Assembly (NCBI RefSeq): GCF_002261425.1
Contig: NZ_NEVJ01000003.1
Span: forward strand, 1,674,001-1,738,000
DNA from: Bordetella genomosp. 9
GTDB lineage: Bacteria > Pseudomonadota > Gammaproteobacteria > Burkholderiales > Burkholderiaceae_B
Direction: 5' to 3'
DNA: 64,000 nucleotides
A model generated the notes under the pieces. It was given only the letters and a program-made list of their open reading frames with translations. It did no database searches and was not told the DNA's origin. The translations under genes were made by a program, and so were the position numbers. Shown piece after piece: positions 41,135 to 54,143 of the stretch. Each line of letters starts with the position of its first letter. Position 1 is the first letter of the stretch.

Positions 41135-41209
41135 ATCTCATTGAGATTCCTCATCATTTTGATTTTGTCCGGGACATGTCCAAATGGTTGTCCACAGTAA
41201 ATGTGGACA
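41135..41209. promoter_or_regulatory. Cluster of palindromes upstream of the MFS gene
   Basis: Three perfect inverted repeats occur within 75 bp: ATCTCATTGAGAT (41135-41147), GGACATGTCC (41172-41181), and TGTCCACA / TGTGGACA with a 5-nt spacer (41189-41209). The last two share TGTCC/GGACA half-sites. The final one ends 9 bp before the MFS ATG, a position suited to a repressor site or a translation-blocking hairpin. No regulator gene is adjacent. Confidence 0.45.
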
Positions 41210-41218
41210 GTTAGAAGA

Positions 41219-42607
41219 ATGCCCCGCGTTACACCCAAGGGTGTGGATAAGCCAGCCGGTTCGCCACATCCGCGCGTTCACTACCTGCCTCTGGTGACAC
41301 TCGCCATGGGTTTCGTCATGGCCACGCTGGACGTGACGGTGGTCAACGTCGGGTTGTCGAACATCGCCAACCAATTGCAGGTGCCGCTGTCGGGGTTGGT
41401 GTGGGTCGTCGATGGCTACACCCTGACCTTCGCCGCCATGCTGCTGGTCGGCGGCGGCCTGGCCGACCGCTACGGCGCGAAGAACGTTTACCAGACCGGC
41501 CTGGCCATCTTCGTACTGGCTTCGCTGTTATGCGGTGCGGCGCCGAACGGCACGACGCTGGTGGTCGCGCGTTTCCTGCAAGGCATCGGCGCGGCGCTGT
41601 TCATGCCGAGTTCATTGAGCCTGCTCACGCGCGCCTACCCTGACGACAAGGTGCGCGGCCGGATGCTGGGACTCTGGTCCGCCATCGTGTCGATCGCGGG
41701 CGTGTCCGGCCCGTTGATCGGCGGCATCCTGATAGACCGCCTGGGATGGCGCAGCATCTTCCTGGTGAACCTGCCCATCGGGCTGGTCGGGCTGGCGATG
41801 GCGCACAAGGTCATCCCGATATCCGCGCGGCATTTCCGCGCACTGAACGCCACCAGCCACCTGTTCGGTGTGACCGCGCTGGCCGGTTTGAGTTTCACGC
41901 TGATCGAAGGACCGGTCCAGGGGTGGACGTCGCCGTCCATCATCGCGGCTGCCTGCGTCATGCTGTGCGCCGCCTGGGCCTTCGTCGCGCGGGAGCGCCG
42001 CAGCGCCACGCCGCTGCTGCCGCGTGATCTCTTCGCCACCGCACGCTTTCCCGCCGCCAACGTGCTGGGCTTTCTCATCAATTTCGGCGGCTACGGCCAG
42101 TTGTTCGTGTTGAGCCTGTTCCTGCAGGAGGCGCGTGGCGCCAGTCCTCTGGCCACCGGCAGCCAGCTCCTGCCGACCATGCTGCTGTTCACGCTGGGCA
42201 ATCTGTCGGCGCCGCGCATCGTGGCGCGCTTCGGCCCGCGCGCAGCCTTGATCGCCAGCATGAGCCTGTGCGCCGTGGGCAGCGCGTTGACGGCCTGGAT
42301 ACTGCGTCCCGAAACGGACTACTGGCTCTTCGCGGTCATCGTCTCGATGATCAATCTGGGGGTGGGCGTGGCCGTGCCCGCCATGACGGCGGTGGTCATG
42401 CAGATCGCCGGCCAATCACATGCGAACATCGCCGCCGCCTGCCTGAACGCCAATCGGCAGATCGGCGTTCTGGTGGGCGTGGCCATCATGGGCACCATCC
42501 TGCACGCCTATGGCGATTGGCGCGTTTCGCTGCCGCTGGCGTTCGCCACCATGGGAATGCTTTACGCCGCCGCAACCGCGCTCGTATGGCGTTACCTGAA
42601 AACGTAA
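41219..42607 (+). CDS. MFS drug exporter, DHA2 (EmrB/QacA) family
   Basis: About 462 residues, hydrophobic, with the DHA2 signature LDVTVVNVGLSNIANQL in TM1, WVVDGYTLTFAAMLLVGGGL, LADRYGAKNVYQTGLAIFVL (motif A) and GVSGPLIGGILIDRLGWRSI (motif C). About 14 transmembrane helices are expected; it is a proton-driven exporter. The ATG at 41219 is preferred over 41201, because the earlier one lies inside the inverted repeat. No membrane-fusion partner is adjacent. Confidence 0.87.
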   Translation: MPRVTPKGVDKPAGSPHPRVHYLPLVTLAMGFVMATLDVTVVNVGLSNIANQLQVPLSGLVWVVDGYTLTFAAMLLVGGGLADRYGAKNVYQTGLAIFVLASLLCGAAPNGTTLVVARFLQGIGAALFMPSSLSLLTRAYPDDKVRGRMLGLWSAIVSIAGVSGPLIGGILIDRLGWRSIFLVNLPIGLVGLAMAHKVIPISARHFRALNATSHLFGVTALAGLSFTLIEGPVQGWTSPSIIAAACVMLCAAWAFVARERRSATPLLPRDLFATARFPAANVLGFLINFGGYGQLFVLSLFLQEARGASPLATGSQLLPTMLLFTLGNLSAPRIVARFGPRAALIASMSLCAVGSALTAWILRPETDYWLFAVIVSMINLGVGVAVPAMTAVVMQIAGQSHANIAAACLNANRQIGVLVGVAIMGTILHAYGDWRVSLPLAFATMGMLYAAATALVWRYLKT

Positions 42608-42853
42608 GCGGCGGCTAAGTGGCCGCGGACGTCCCCTCCCGGGATGTCCTCAAGCACGAGCACTTTGCTTGATTTCGCTGACAGATTGAGACGATGGCTA
42701 CATAGGCCTTCCGCTACCCTGGCTGTCCCGAAGCTTCCCTTTCATTAAGCTGACTCCCTTCTGAATCAAGATGGGTGGCAGCATCCGGCCGCCCCCGCGC
42801 GCCGGCCGCGTCCGTCGACGCATGAAAGCGCATGGCAAGGAGTCACACCAGGA

Positions 42854-43561
42854 ATGAATATGCGCCCCTATCGCCCCGTCGTCCTTTCTATCCTGAAAGA
42901 ACGCGAAGTCCGCAGCGTGCTGGACGCGCCCTGCGGACACGGCTGGCTGGGTCGCGCCCTGCAACGCCAGGGCGGCCCGCAGCGCCCGGAGATCGATGGC
43001 GTCTGCCTGTATGAAGAGCCCGTGCCGAACAGCGGTTATCGCACGTTCACGGAGCATGACCTGAATAACCCGCTCGACTTGCCGGCGGATCATTACGACG
43101 CGGTCGTGTGCGGCGAGGCCCTGCACCTGCTGACGAATCCCGGCGTGGCCTTGGAGAGTTTTCGCGCGGGCCTGCGCAAGGATGGCACGCTCATCGTCAC
43201 CACGCCGAATACCTGGCACATGAGCTCGCGGCTGCAGTATCTGTTTCGCGGCTTCCATTCCGGCTTTCGCGCCGCCGTCGGCAAGAAGCCCGGCCAATAC
43301 ATTACCTACATCCCCTGGTCCTTCAATCAGCTGCACGTGTTCCTTTCGCACTATGGATTCGTCGACATCACGCTGCACGAGGTCGACGAACCCAAGCCCC
43401 GGCATTTCGCGGAACGCCTGGTGGCCATCCCTGCCGTGCTGTATGGACGAGGCAAGCAACGCCGTGCCGACAGCGAAGAGGAAAGCCAGTATTGGCGGCA
43501 GCTGGCATCGCCGCAGTCGCTCTATGGACGCTGGCTGGTGGTGTCGGCCCGGTTGCCCTGA
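42854..43561 (+). CDS. Class I SAM-dependent methyltransferase
   Basis: 235 residues. Motif I VLDAPCGHGWLGRAL is at about 21-35. The post-motif acidic residues and YDAVVCGEALHLLTNPGVAL correspond to motif II/III, and KDGTLIVTTPNTWHMSSRLQ to the post-III region. This is the Methyltransf_11/23 type. The substrate is unknown. It has its own 246-bp upstream gap with an imperfect inverted repeat near 42627. Confidence 0.8.
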   Translation: MNMRPYRPVVLSILKEREVRSVLDAPCGHGWLGRALQRQGGPQRPEIDGVCLYEEPVPNSGYRTFTEHDLNNPLDLPADHYDAVVCGEALHLLTNPGVALESFRAGLRKDGTLIVTTPNTWHMSSRLQYLFRGFHSGFRAAVGKKPGQYITYIPWSFNQLHVFLSHYGFVDITLHEVDEPKPRHFAERLVAIPAVLYGRGKQRRADSEEESQYWRQLASPQSLYGRWLVVSARLP

Positions 43562-43655
43562 GGCGAGGTCTGCGCGTCGGGGTTTGCCTGCTCGCAGTTG
43601 CAAGACGGGGTTTGCGCGCGGCTAAACTGCGTGCTCACCATCGATGGAGCAGCAC

Positions 43656-44051
43656 GTGGCCAACCCTGTAAAGACCTGTCCCTGCGGCACCGGCAAGGCT
43701 TATGCGGCCTGCTGCGGTCAGTGGCATCGCGGTCCGCGGCACCTGCAGGCCCCCACGGCGGAAGCGCTGATGCGCTCCCGGTATAGCGCCTATGTATTGG
43801 ACCTGGTCGATTATGTACGCGACACCTGGCACCCAGACACGCGGCCGGAACACGTCGACCCGAATCCGGCCGGCCTGAAATGGCTGGGCCTGGATGTGCG
43901 ACGCCACGTCGTCCAGGACGAACGCCACGCGCTGGTCGAATTCGTCGCGCGTAGCCGTATGCAAGGCAAGGGCCAACGCATGCACGAAGTCAGCCGCTTC
44001 GTCCGCGAAAACGGCGTCTGGCTATACGTGGACGGCGACGTCGAGGGCTGA
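43656..44051 (+). CDS. YchJ-family (UPF0225) SEC-C-motif protein
   Basis: About 131 residues. The N-terminal Cys cluster CPCGTGKAYAACCGQWH is the SEC-C-like zinc motif of YchJ, followed by the NTF2-like fold (PTAEALMRSRYSAYVLDLVD; WLGLDVRRHVVQDERHALVE). A GTG at 43656 with GGAG 6 bp upstream is preferred; an ATG at 43644 lacks a Shine-Dalgarno. Function unknown. It converges on the rRNA operon with a shared terminator. Confidence 0.85.
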   Translation: MANPVKTCPCGTGKAYAACCGQWHRGPRHLQAPTAEALMRSRYSAYVLDLVDYVRDTWHPDTRPEHVDPNPAGLKWLGLDVRRHVVQDERHALVEFVARSRMQGKGQRMHEVSRFVRENGVWLYVDGDVEG

Positions 44052-44110
44052 TCGGGATACTCGCCGGGGCCGGGACGCTAGTCGGGACACCAATCGGGAG
44101 CATAAAAAGC

Positions 44111-44141
44111 AAAACCCCGCTGCAGCGTGCAGCGGGGTTTT
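44111..44141. terminator. Terminator of the rRNA operon and of the YchJ-family gene
   Basis: A perfect 14-bp stem AAAACCCCGCTGCA / TGCAGCGGGGTTTT with a GCG loop. It works in both directions, with A/T tracts at both ends, and lies 11 bp past the 5S rRNA 3' end. Confidence 0.92.
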
Positions 44142-44151
44142 GGGGATAAGA

Positions 44152-44265
44152 GCCTGACGATGACCTACTTTCACAGACGTCCGTCCACTATCATCGGCGC
44201 GAAGGCGTTTCACTGTCCTGTTCGGGATGGGAAGGAGTGGGACCACCTTGCTATGGTCGTCAGGC
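44152..44265 (-). rRNA. rrf: 5S ribosomal RNA
   Basis: On the minus strand it starts GCCTGACGACCATAGCAAGG and ends with the complementary CATCGTCAGGC. It includes CCCACTCCTTCCCATCCCGA and GAAAGTAGG. The ends are set from the terminal stem. Confidence 0.95.
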
Positions 44266-44493
44266 GTAAAGGGTTGCGCGGCGCGTGCGCTCGTGTGGGA
44301 GCGTTCGCGTCACGCCAATCTGGGAGAAGCACGCCTGGCGCGCTGTTGGCGCGGGCCAGGTCGAGGGTATTGGGGGGTGCTGCGTGGTACTGCTTGGTGT
44401 TGAATTCGGGTTGGGATTGCGGGCACATTCGCAAGCATCATGGCTTTATGCAAGCCGCTTGCTTTGGATGGTGCTGTCAACCATCAGGGTTAT
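44266..44493 (-). other. 23S-5S spacer
   Basis: A 228-bp transcribed spacer with no tRNA or gene. The ends carry processing stems next to the 23S terminal helix (GGATCAAGC at 44494). Confidence 0.7.
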
Positions 44494-47382
<2,889 letters not shown>

Positions 47383-47747
47383 ATAACGCTGATGGCTATA
47401 GAACTCTTCCAAGCAACCGTCTTGCTCTGACATGATACTTTGCGTTTGTGCCGTTCAAATTCACTTGAGTTTGAACTACTAATGCAATCACAACCCGTAT
47501 TCAACGACGCATTTATCGCCATATCGATATCGCTATCAATACAGACAATAAACACACCGCCAATACTTCTCGTTGTGCTTCTTCCAGATTGTTAAAGAAC
47601 GAATAAAACTGTCGAGTCAAAAACTCAACGATCAAGGCTCGTAAGCCATATCGAGGTATTTTTCGATATCGCTTCAAACACTGATCGTTGAACTCTTTCC
47701 GCGGACCCTTCGACGCTGCACCCGCCTCGTTTATCAAACAAGGCAAT
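47383..47747 (-). other. tRNA-Ala to 23S internal transcribed spacer
   Basis: 365 bp, transcribed. On the minus strand it holds GTTCTTTAACAATCTGGAAG (about 47582-47601), a boxA-like antitermination element for 23S, and AT-rich processing stems. No gene is seen. Confidence 0.75.
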
Positions 47748-47823
47748 TGGTGGAGGTGAACGGGATCGAACCGATGACATCCTGCTTGCAAAGCAGGCGC
47801 TCTCCCAGCTGAGCTACACCCCC
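47748..47823 (-). tRNA. tRNA-Ala (anticodon TGC)
   Basis: 76 nt. It starts GGGGGTGTAGCTCAGCTGGG, with the anticodon loop in CTGCTTTGCAAGCAG and the T-loop GGTTCGATCC; the 3' CCA is encoded. Confidence 0.97.
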
Positions 47824-47834
47824 AGATAAAACCT

Positions 47835-47911
47835 TGGTGGGTCTGGTTGGATTCGAACCAACGACCCCCGCCTTATCAAGACGGTGCTCTAACCGACTGA
47901 GCTACAGACCC
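47835..47911 (-). tRNA. tRNA-Ile (anticodon GAT)
   Basis: 77 nt. It starts GGGTCTGTAGCTCAGTCGGT, with the anticodon in CCGTCTTGATAAGGCGG and the T-loop GGTTCGAATCC; the 3' CCA is encoded. The 16S-Ile-Ala-23S order is the usual one. Confidence 0.97.
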
Positions 47912-47995
47912 AATTCGCATCGGATCCGCTTTCGATCCAGTCTTAAACAACAACCGATAAGTGTGGCCGCTTGACAAACGCACGCGCTTGCTCTG

Positions 47996-49526
<1,531 letters not shown>

Positions 49527-49762
49527 AATCTCTGTTTCGTACAACCCAAGGTCCATCGACCCGGGCTGTCTTTCGCTTAGCGCTCTCAAAGGAAGTGATA
49601 GAACCCAGACGATCTTGCGACCATCTGATTCCTGACACTTACTTCTGTGAGCACTTGATTTCTTCGGCCCCGGCCGCCGTGCGCTCGAACGTTACCGTCC
49701 AAACACCACACCGGCTCGGGCGCGCCTACATCCATCAAGCGCCCACACTTATCGGTTGTTAG

Positions 49763-49775
49763 TTTTTAAAGAGCA
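49763..49775 (-). promoter_or_regulatory. boxA antitermination element of the rRNA leader
   Basis: The minus strand reads TGCTCTTTAAAAA, matching the consensus boxA core TGCTCTTTAACA. It lies between the promoter and the 16S 5' end. Confidence 0.85.
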
Positions 49776-49849
49776 GTTCTGTTTGCTGTCACCGCGGCGC
49801 TCGGCTGGTTTGCTTTGCGTCGCTGCTGTGTCAGCAGCAGAGAAACGAG

Positions 49850-49878
49850 ATTATGAAGGCTTTTTTTGGGGCTGTCAA
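49850..49878 (-). promoter_or_regulatory. rRNA operon sigma70 promoter
   Basis: On the minus strand TTGACA (49873-49878), a 17-bp spacer and CATAAT (49850-49855). An A/T-rich stretch upstream (AGCAAAATAAAGC) could be an UP element. The leader from the expected start to 16S is about 315 nt. Confidence 0.88.
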
Positions 49879-50222
49879 ATCAGCGTCGCTTTATTTTGCT
49901 TTGCCGCTTTGACCGCGGCGCTCGCGTTACCGCTCGCCCCGCCCTGCCCCTCCCCGATCCAACAGACATGCCGCCAAACCAGGGGTACCGACTTCTTCTC
50001 GCCCTTCGCTTCAGCAGCGAAGGGGCGCGACTATAGCACAGGAATTCGCGATGCGTGTGGCCATGCGGATGAAAGCGGCACCGTTTCAGATCGATGTAGG
50101 CGGCCTGCCCCCACAATGTCGATCCGATATACCCGCTGCCATTGTGTCTTGACACCGGGATGACCGTCCCGCATGCCGGGAGCGCCATCCGCGGCGCCGA
50201 GCAGGCAGCCCTGGAGACCCGC

Positions 50223-50789
50223 ATGAGCACCCCCCGTTTGCCCCGTGTTCCTTTACTGGAACCCGCGCAGATGAGTCCCGAACAGAAGCGCATCCACGAT
50301 GTGATCACTTCCGGGCCTCGCGGGCAGGTACGCGGCCCGCTCGCGGTGTGGCTGCATCGGCCCGCCATGGCTGAACATGCACAGGCGCTGGGCCAGTATT
50401 GCCGATACGAGACCAGCCTGCCCACCCGGCTGTCGGAATGGGCGATCCTGATCATGGCGCGCCATTGGCGTTCCGAGTATGAATGGTGGGTGCACAAGCC
50501 TCGCGCCATCAAGGCGGGCCTGGACGAGAGGATGGTGAACGCCCTGCGCGACGGCACGGCCATTCCCTATGCCCATGCCGATGAGGCGCTCGTCCACGAG
50601 TTCCTGACGGTGCTGCACGAGACGCGCCGGACGCCGCAGGACCTCTACGACCGGACGGTGCATGTGCTGGGTGAAGCCGGCGTGATCGACCTGGTGAGCA
50701 TCGCGGGGTACTACACCCTGATCGCCATGACCCTGGGCGCCTTCGATATCCGGCCGCCGGAAGGCGAAAGCATCGAACTGGACGTATAG
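50223..50789 (+). CDS. Carboxymuconolactone decarboxylase-like protein
   Basis: About 188 residues from the ATG at 50223, which has GGAGA 5-6 bp upstream. The core RLSEWAILIMARHWRSEYEW...KPRAIKAGLDERMVNALR matches the CMD/AhpD-like helical fold. The CxxC of peroxidatic AhpD is absent, so it is closer to the decarboxylase-type members. Substrate unknown. The last codons and stop are the first unit of a 13-bp tandem repeat. Confidence 0.82.
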   Translation: MSTPRLPRVPLLEPAQMSPEQKRIHDVITSGPRGQVRGPLAVWLHRPAMAEHAQALGQYCRYETSLPTRLSEWAILIMARHWRSEYEWWVHKPRAIKAGLDERMVNALRDGTAIPYAHADEALVHEFLTVLHETRRTPQDLYDRTVHVLGEAGVIDLVSIAGYYTLIAMTLGAFDIRPPEGESIELDV

Positions 50790-50816
50790 CGTGGACGTAT
50801 AGCGTGGACGTATAGC
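50778..50816. repeat. 13-bp tandem repeat across a stop codon
   Basis: Three 13-bp units (CTGGACGTATAGC once, then GTGGACGTATAGC twice) at 50778, 50791 and 50804. Unit 1 holds the last codons and TAG stop (50787-50789) of the preceding gene. Confidence 0.93.
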
Positions 50817-50927
50817 GCTCGATGCCGCAAACCGGCGGACGGGGTGGCGCATCGCGGTTGACGCGCGCCGATCACCCGTGACCGACCACGGGTAACCGGC
50901 TGCCGGTATCGGACCACCCGTAATGGA

Positions 50928-51197
50928 CTACCAGTAATAAAGGCTCATGGCATAGGCGCGATGCTGCTCGAATTCGCGCAGGGCCTGGGCTTCGGCGAGT
51001 TCTTCCGGGGAAGCCCCGATATCCAGGAGTTCCGCTTCGGTCAACTGGTGCAGCTTGAGCGAGGTGTCCGGGGTCGACCAGCTCTCCCAGAGCGCGATGA
51101 ACGGGGCGGCGAAGAATGCGCGGACACCGCGCCATACACCGGCGCGCTCGACGGGCGCGGACGTCAGGGCGGCCACAGCGGTAGCGTTGTCGGACAT
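50928..51197 (-). CDS. Small DUF1127-type protein
   Basis: 89 residues from the ATG at 51197 (GAGGAGCAACCC Shine-Dalgarno). After VWRGVRAFFAAPFIALWESW the C-terminal half LTEAELLDIGASPEELAEA...FEQHRAYAMSLYYW resembles DUF1127 proteins, whose short form is linked to RNA metabolism and phosphate or stress responses. It is divergent from the LysR regulator, a pairing that suggests regulation by it. The frame upstream of the ATG shows no family sequence. Confidence 0.75.
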   Translation of the reverse strand: MSDNATAVAALTSAPVERAGVWRGVRAFFAAPFIALWESWSTPDTSLKLHQLTEAELLDIGASPEELAEAQALREFEQHRAYAMSLYYW

Positions 51198-51633
51198 GGG
51201 TTGCTCCTCATGAAAACAAGATTGGGGTTTGCACGAGCCATCTCGTCGCCCCACGCCGACAGGCGCGGCGGCCAGCGTATCCACGGACGGCGAGCACGCC
51301 GACGCGGTTGACAGGCGTACGGCAACAGGCGCCTGGGAGTCACCGCCTGCAATGGGACGGTTCCTCACGATCGGCGTATCCGCGGACGATGGCGGCGGTC
51401 CACCCTCTTTTTCAGATTTCTCCGACACGGGGTCGGGTCGATGTGACATATGAGCGCTCCTGCTCATGGCGGTCGGTCGCCACGTCGGTACCAGACGACC
51501 ATGTGGCGCAAGGGTGGTTAGAATATTCAACCAACCTGGGGAGTGGAAGCCGTCATTTCTGCTCAGACTGGTTAGCCATACTTACCAGCTATCCTCATCC
51601 AGGAGCCCACCACGAGCCCACCACACGCCCGCC
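51198..51633. other. Divergent intergenic region between the DUF1127-type and LysR genes
   Basis: 436 bp without a supported gene. It contains a near-palindrome with core GAATATTC (51516-51532) and, further on, CTGGT...ACCAG (51567-51587), both on the LysR side. Promoters for both genes should lie here; no strong -10/-35 pair stands out. Confidence 0.5.
51516..51532. promoter_or_regulatory. Candidate LysR-type operator
   Basis: GGTTAGAATATTCAACC has a perfect 8-bp centre GAATATTC and GGTT/AACC ends, and fits a T-N11-A pattern. It lies about 100 bp upstream of the LysR start, where autoregulatory sites usually are. Confidence 0.45.
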
Positions 51634-52593
51634 ATGAGCCGCTTGCCCCTGAATACCCTGCCCGTCTTCCGCGCGGTGGCCGAAAGCCAGAACCTGCGCG
51701 CCGCCGCGGAGGCACTGCACTTGACGCATAGCGCCGTCAGCCAACAGATCCGCCTGCTGGAATCCCGCCTGGGACATGCGCTCTTCGATCGACGCGGCAG
51801 GCGTGTGGTGCTGAATGCCGCCGGCGCGGCCCTGCTGCGCAGCGTGCAAAGCGCATTGGCGGTGCTGGATGAAGGCGTGCAGGCGGCCGCGGCGGCGGCC
51901 GGCACCACGGAACAGCGCCTGCGCATCAGCGTCTTGCCGTCGTTCGCGCAGCGCTGGCTGCTGCCGCGCATGGGCCGCTGGCATCAGCGGCATCCCGGCC
52001 TGGCGCTGGAAATCGAGACCTCGCAGCGTGTCGTCGACCTTCAGCGCGACGGCTTCCATGCCGCGCTGCGCCAGGGCCTGGGGAGCTGGCCAGGCGTCGT
52101 CGCCGACCGCCTGTTCGACGGGTCGATGGCCATGATCGCGGTCGCCAGCCCGGCCATCGCCCGCCGCCTGGCGGGCGCGACGCCCGAGGACTATCTGCAC
52201 GAACCGCTGCTGGGCGAAAGCGGCCTATGGGAACACTGGTTCGCCGCGGCCGGCATACGCGGCAAGCGGGGCAAGGTCACCCCGGTCGCGATATTCAACG
52301 ATGCGGCGCTGCTGCTGTCGGCGGCGGAGCAAGGACTGGGACTGGCCGTGGTGCGCGAGCTGCTGGCGGCCGATGCGCTGCGTGACGGACACCTGGTCAG
52401 GCTGTCGCCCATCGCGATCGACCACGAAAGCGCGCGCGCCTATCACCTGGTGTATCCGCCCACGCTGGCCGACTGGCCGCCCCTGGCCGCGCTACGCGAC
52501 TGGATACATGACGAGCTGTCCGTATCGCTGGCGGAGCTGGAAGCGTCACGCGCGGGCGGAAACGCGCATCAACTGGCGTCGAGCTCGGGATAG
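51634..52593 (+). CDS. LysR-family transcriptional regulator (GcvA-like)
   Basis: 319 residues from the ATG at 51634. N-terminal winged HTH (LPVFRAVAESQNLRAAAEAL HLTHSAVSQQIRLLESRLG) and a periplasmic-binding-like effector domain (LRISVLPSFAQRWLLPRMGR; AALLLSAAEQGLGLAVVREL), as in the GcvA/AmpR subgroup. The frame is open upstream but without family sequence. Its 3' end overlaps the convergent GST gene by 25 bp. Likely target: the divergent DUF1127-type gene. Confidence 0.88.
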   Translation: MSRLPLNTLPVFRAVAESQNLRAAAEALHLTHSAVSQQIRLLESRLGHALFDRRGRRVVLNAAGAALLRSVQSALAVLDEGVQAAAAAAGTTEQRLRISVLPSFAQRWLLPRMGRWHQRHPGLALEIETSQRVVDLQRDGFHAALRQGLGSWPGVVADRLFDGSMAMIAVASPAIARRLAGATPEDYLHEPLLGESGLWEHWFAAAGIRGKRGKVTPVAIFNDAALLLSAAEQGLGLAVVRELLAADALRDGHLVRLSPIAIDHESARAYHLVYPPTLADWPPLAALRDWIHDELSVSLAELEASRAGGNAHQLASSSG

Positions 52594-53279
52594 TGCCGGA
52601 AGATTCCGTCGCCATAAGGCAGGCGGCGTTCGCTGGACAGATAGTCCTTGAGCTCCGGCAAGGCGGCGACGCGTTCGTAAAGGCGCCTGACCTTGGGATA
52701 CTGGCCCGCCAGCGTCGCCATGCGCTTGGGAAAGGCAAAGCGCAACCCGTCTATCAGCTGGAATAGCGACAGGTCGGCATAAGTCCATTTTTCACCGCCG
52801 GCCAGCCACAGGCCTTCGTGCACCAGGACGCGCTCGAACCAGGCCATGAACTTGGGGATGCGCTCCTCGCGGAAGTGCTTCGCGCGGCGCGCCGCCTCTT
52901 TCTTCTGGTCCTCGTAGTAGAGACTGTTGGCGATGGGGTGATGCACGTCGTGGGCTTCGGCGACCAGGTCGGCGATGGTCAGCTGTATCTGGTGCACCCA
53001 AAGCCGGCCGGCCAGATCCTGCGGCGCCAGTCCGTGCTTTTCTCCCAGGAACAGCAGGATGTTGGCGGTCTGCCCGACCGATACGCCTTCGCCGACCAGA
53101 TACGGCGGCGCGAAGGGCGGATGATGATCGCGGGCCTTCATATCGCGCACGATGGCGTTGTCGCCGCCCGGTTCCCGCGCTCGATCCCGGTAGGAAATGC
53201 CGCCGGCTTCCAATGCAAGCCGGACGAACTCGCCGCGCCCGGGAATACCGTCCCAATACCAGAGATCGTAAGGTGTCAT
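52569..53279 (-). CDS. Glutathione S-transferase family protein
   Basis: 236 residues. The N-terminal domain starts YDLWYWDGIPGRGEFVRLAL (GRGE as in sigma/mu-like GSTs) with a VSVGQTANILLFLGEKHGLA glutathione-site segment. The helical C-terminal domain has WTYADLSLFQLIDGLRFAFP. Substrate unknown. It is the third GST in the window and is not closely similar to those at 39809 and 40456. It overlaps the LysR gene tail to tail. Confidence 0.87.
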   Translation of the reverse strand: MTPYDLWYWDGIPGRGEFVRLALEAGGISYRDRAREPGGDNAIVRDMKARDHHPPFAPPYLVGEGVSVGQTANILLFLGEKHGLAPQDLAGRLWVHQIQLTIADLVAEAHDVHHPIANSLYYEDQKKEAARRAKHFREERIPKFMAWFERVLVHEGLWLAGGEKWTYADLSLFQLIDGLRFAFPKRMATLAGQYPKVRRLYERVAALPELKDYLSSERRLPYGDGIFRHYPELDAS

Positions 53280-53472
53280 CGCTGCGTCTCCATTGAAGCG
53301 CGCAAGTTAGCAAACCGTGTACCCATCAATGATAGGCAGGATATGGCCAAGCTTGTACCGATCTGGTGGCAAATGCAAGGCAACGTGGACGAACCCAGGC
53401 GGGAAACGATGTGGTAGCGTGGTCACGCCGACATATCCGGTCGACGGCAATCCTTGCATCAAGGAGAGAACC

Positions 53473-54039
53473 ATGAACGGTGTGATAAGCAATGCCTGGT
53501 GGGTACTCGTCGTGCGCGGCGTACTCGGAATCGCGTTCGGTGTGCTGGCGCTGGCCTGGCCGGTACTGACGCTACTGGTCTTGGTGGCGATGTTCGCCGC
53601 CTACGCGGTGCTGGGCGGCATCGCCGCGGTCGCCGGCGCATGGCGAGCCCGCGGGACGCCGGCGCGCGCGAGCGACACGTGGATGATCATCCTGTTGGGA
53701 CTGGTGGCGATCGCCTGCGGCATCATCGCCATCATGTGGCCGGCCATCACGGCGCTGGCACTGGTGCTCATCATGGGTGTCAATGCCCTGGTGGCGGGCG
53801 TGCTGGACATCGTCGTCGCCGTGCGCCATCGCGACACGATCAAGCACACCTGGCTGCTGGTGCTGGCGGGCCTGGTGTCCATCGTGTTCGGCTTGGGCGT
53901 GGTGATCGTGCCTGGCGCCGGGGCACTCGCACTGGTGTGGATGATCAGCATCTATGCCATCGCAACCGGCATTCTGTTGCTGGCGATGGGCATACAGGCA
54001 CGACGCGGCCAGGACATGGCGCGGCACGCGCCTGTGTAG
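53473..54039 (+). CDS. HdeD-family (DUF308) membrane protein
   Basis: 188 residues, about six transmembrane helices arranged as three repeats of the DUF308 unit (LVVRGVLGIAFGVLALAWPV; ILLGLVAIACGIIAIMWPAI; LVLAGLVSIVFGLGVVIVPG), each with the G-x-(I/L)-x-P pattern. The family includes acid-stress HdeD. A strong AAGGAG lies 7-8 bp upstream of the ATG. It stands alone between the GST and the MscS-type channel. Confidence 0.87.
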   Translation: MNGVISNAWWVLVVRGVLGIAFGVLALAWPVLTLLVLVAMFAAYAVLGGIAAVAGAWRARGTPARASDTWMIILLGLVAIACGIIAIMWPAITALALVLIMGVNALVAGVLDIVVAVRHRDTIKHTWLLVLAGLVSIVFGLGVVIVPGAGALALVWMISIYAIATGILLLAMGIQARRGQDMARHAPV

Positions 54040-54143
54040 GGTACGACGCGCGGCGCATTTCCCCGTGGCGCCGGCATATTTTTGTTGCAGCCATGGTGTT
54101 GCCCGCGGGGTATGCTTCGGCGTCCTCAACCTGCACCGCGCCA

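Larger units (their letters stand above)
49527..50222. other. rRNA leader, promoter and upstream region
   Basis: On the minus strand this holds the rRNA leader with boxA (49763-49775) and the promoter (49850-49878). From about 49900 to 50222 it is the upstream region of both the rRNA operon and the plus-strand gene at 50223. A 9-bp hairpin CCCTTCGCT / AGCGAAGGG lies near 50002-50024. No gene is supported. Confidence 0.6.
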
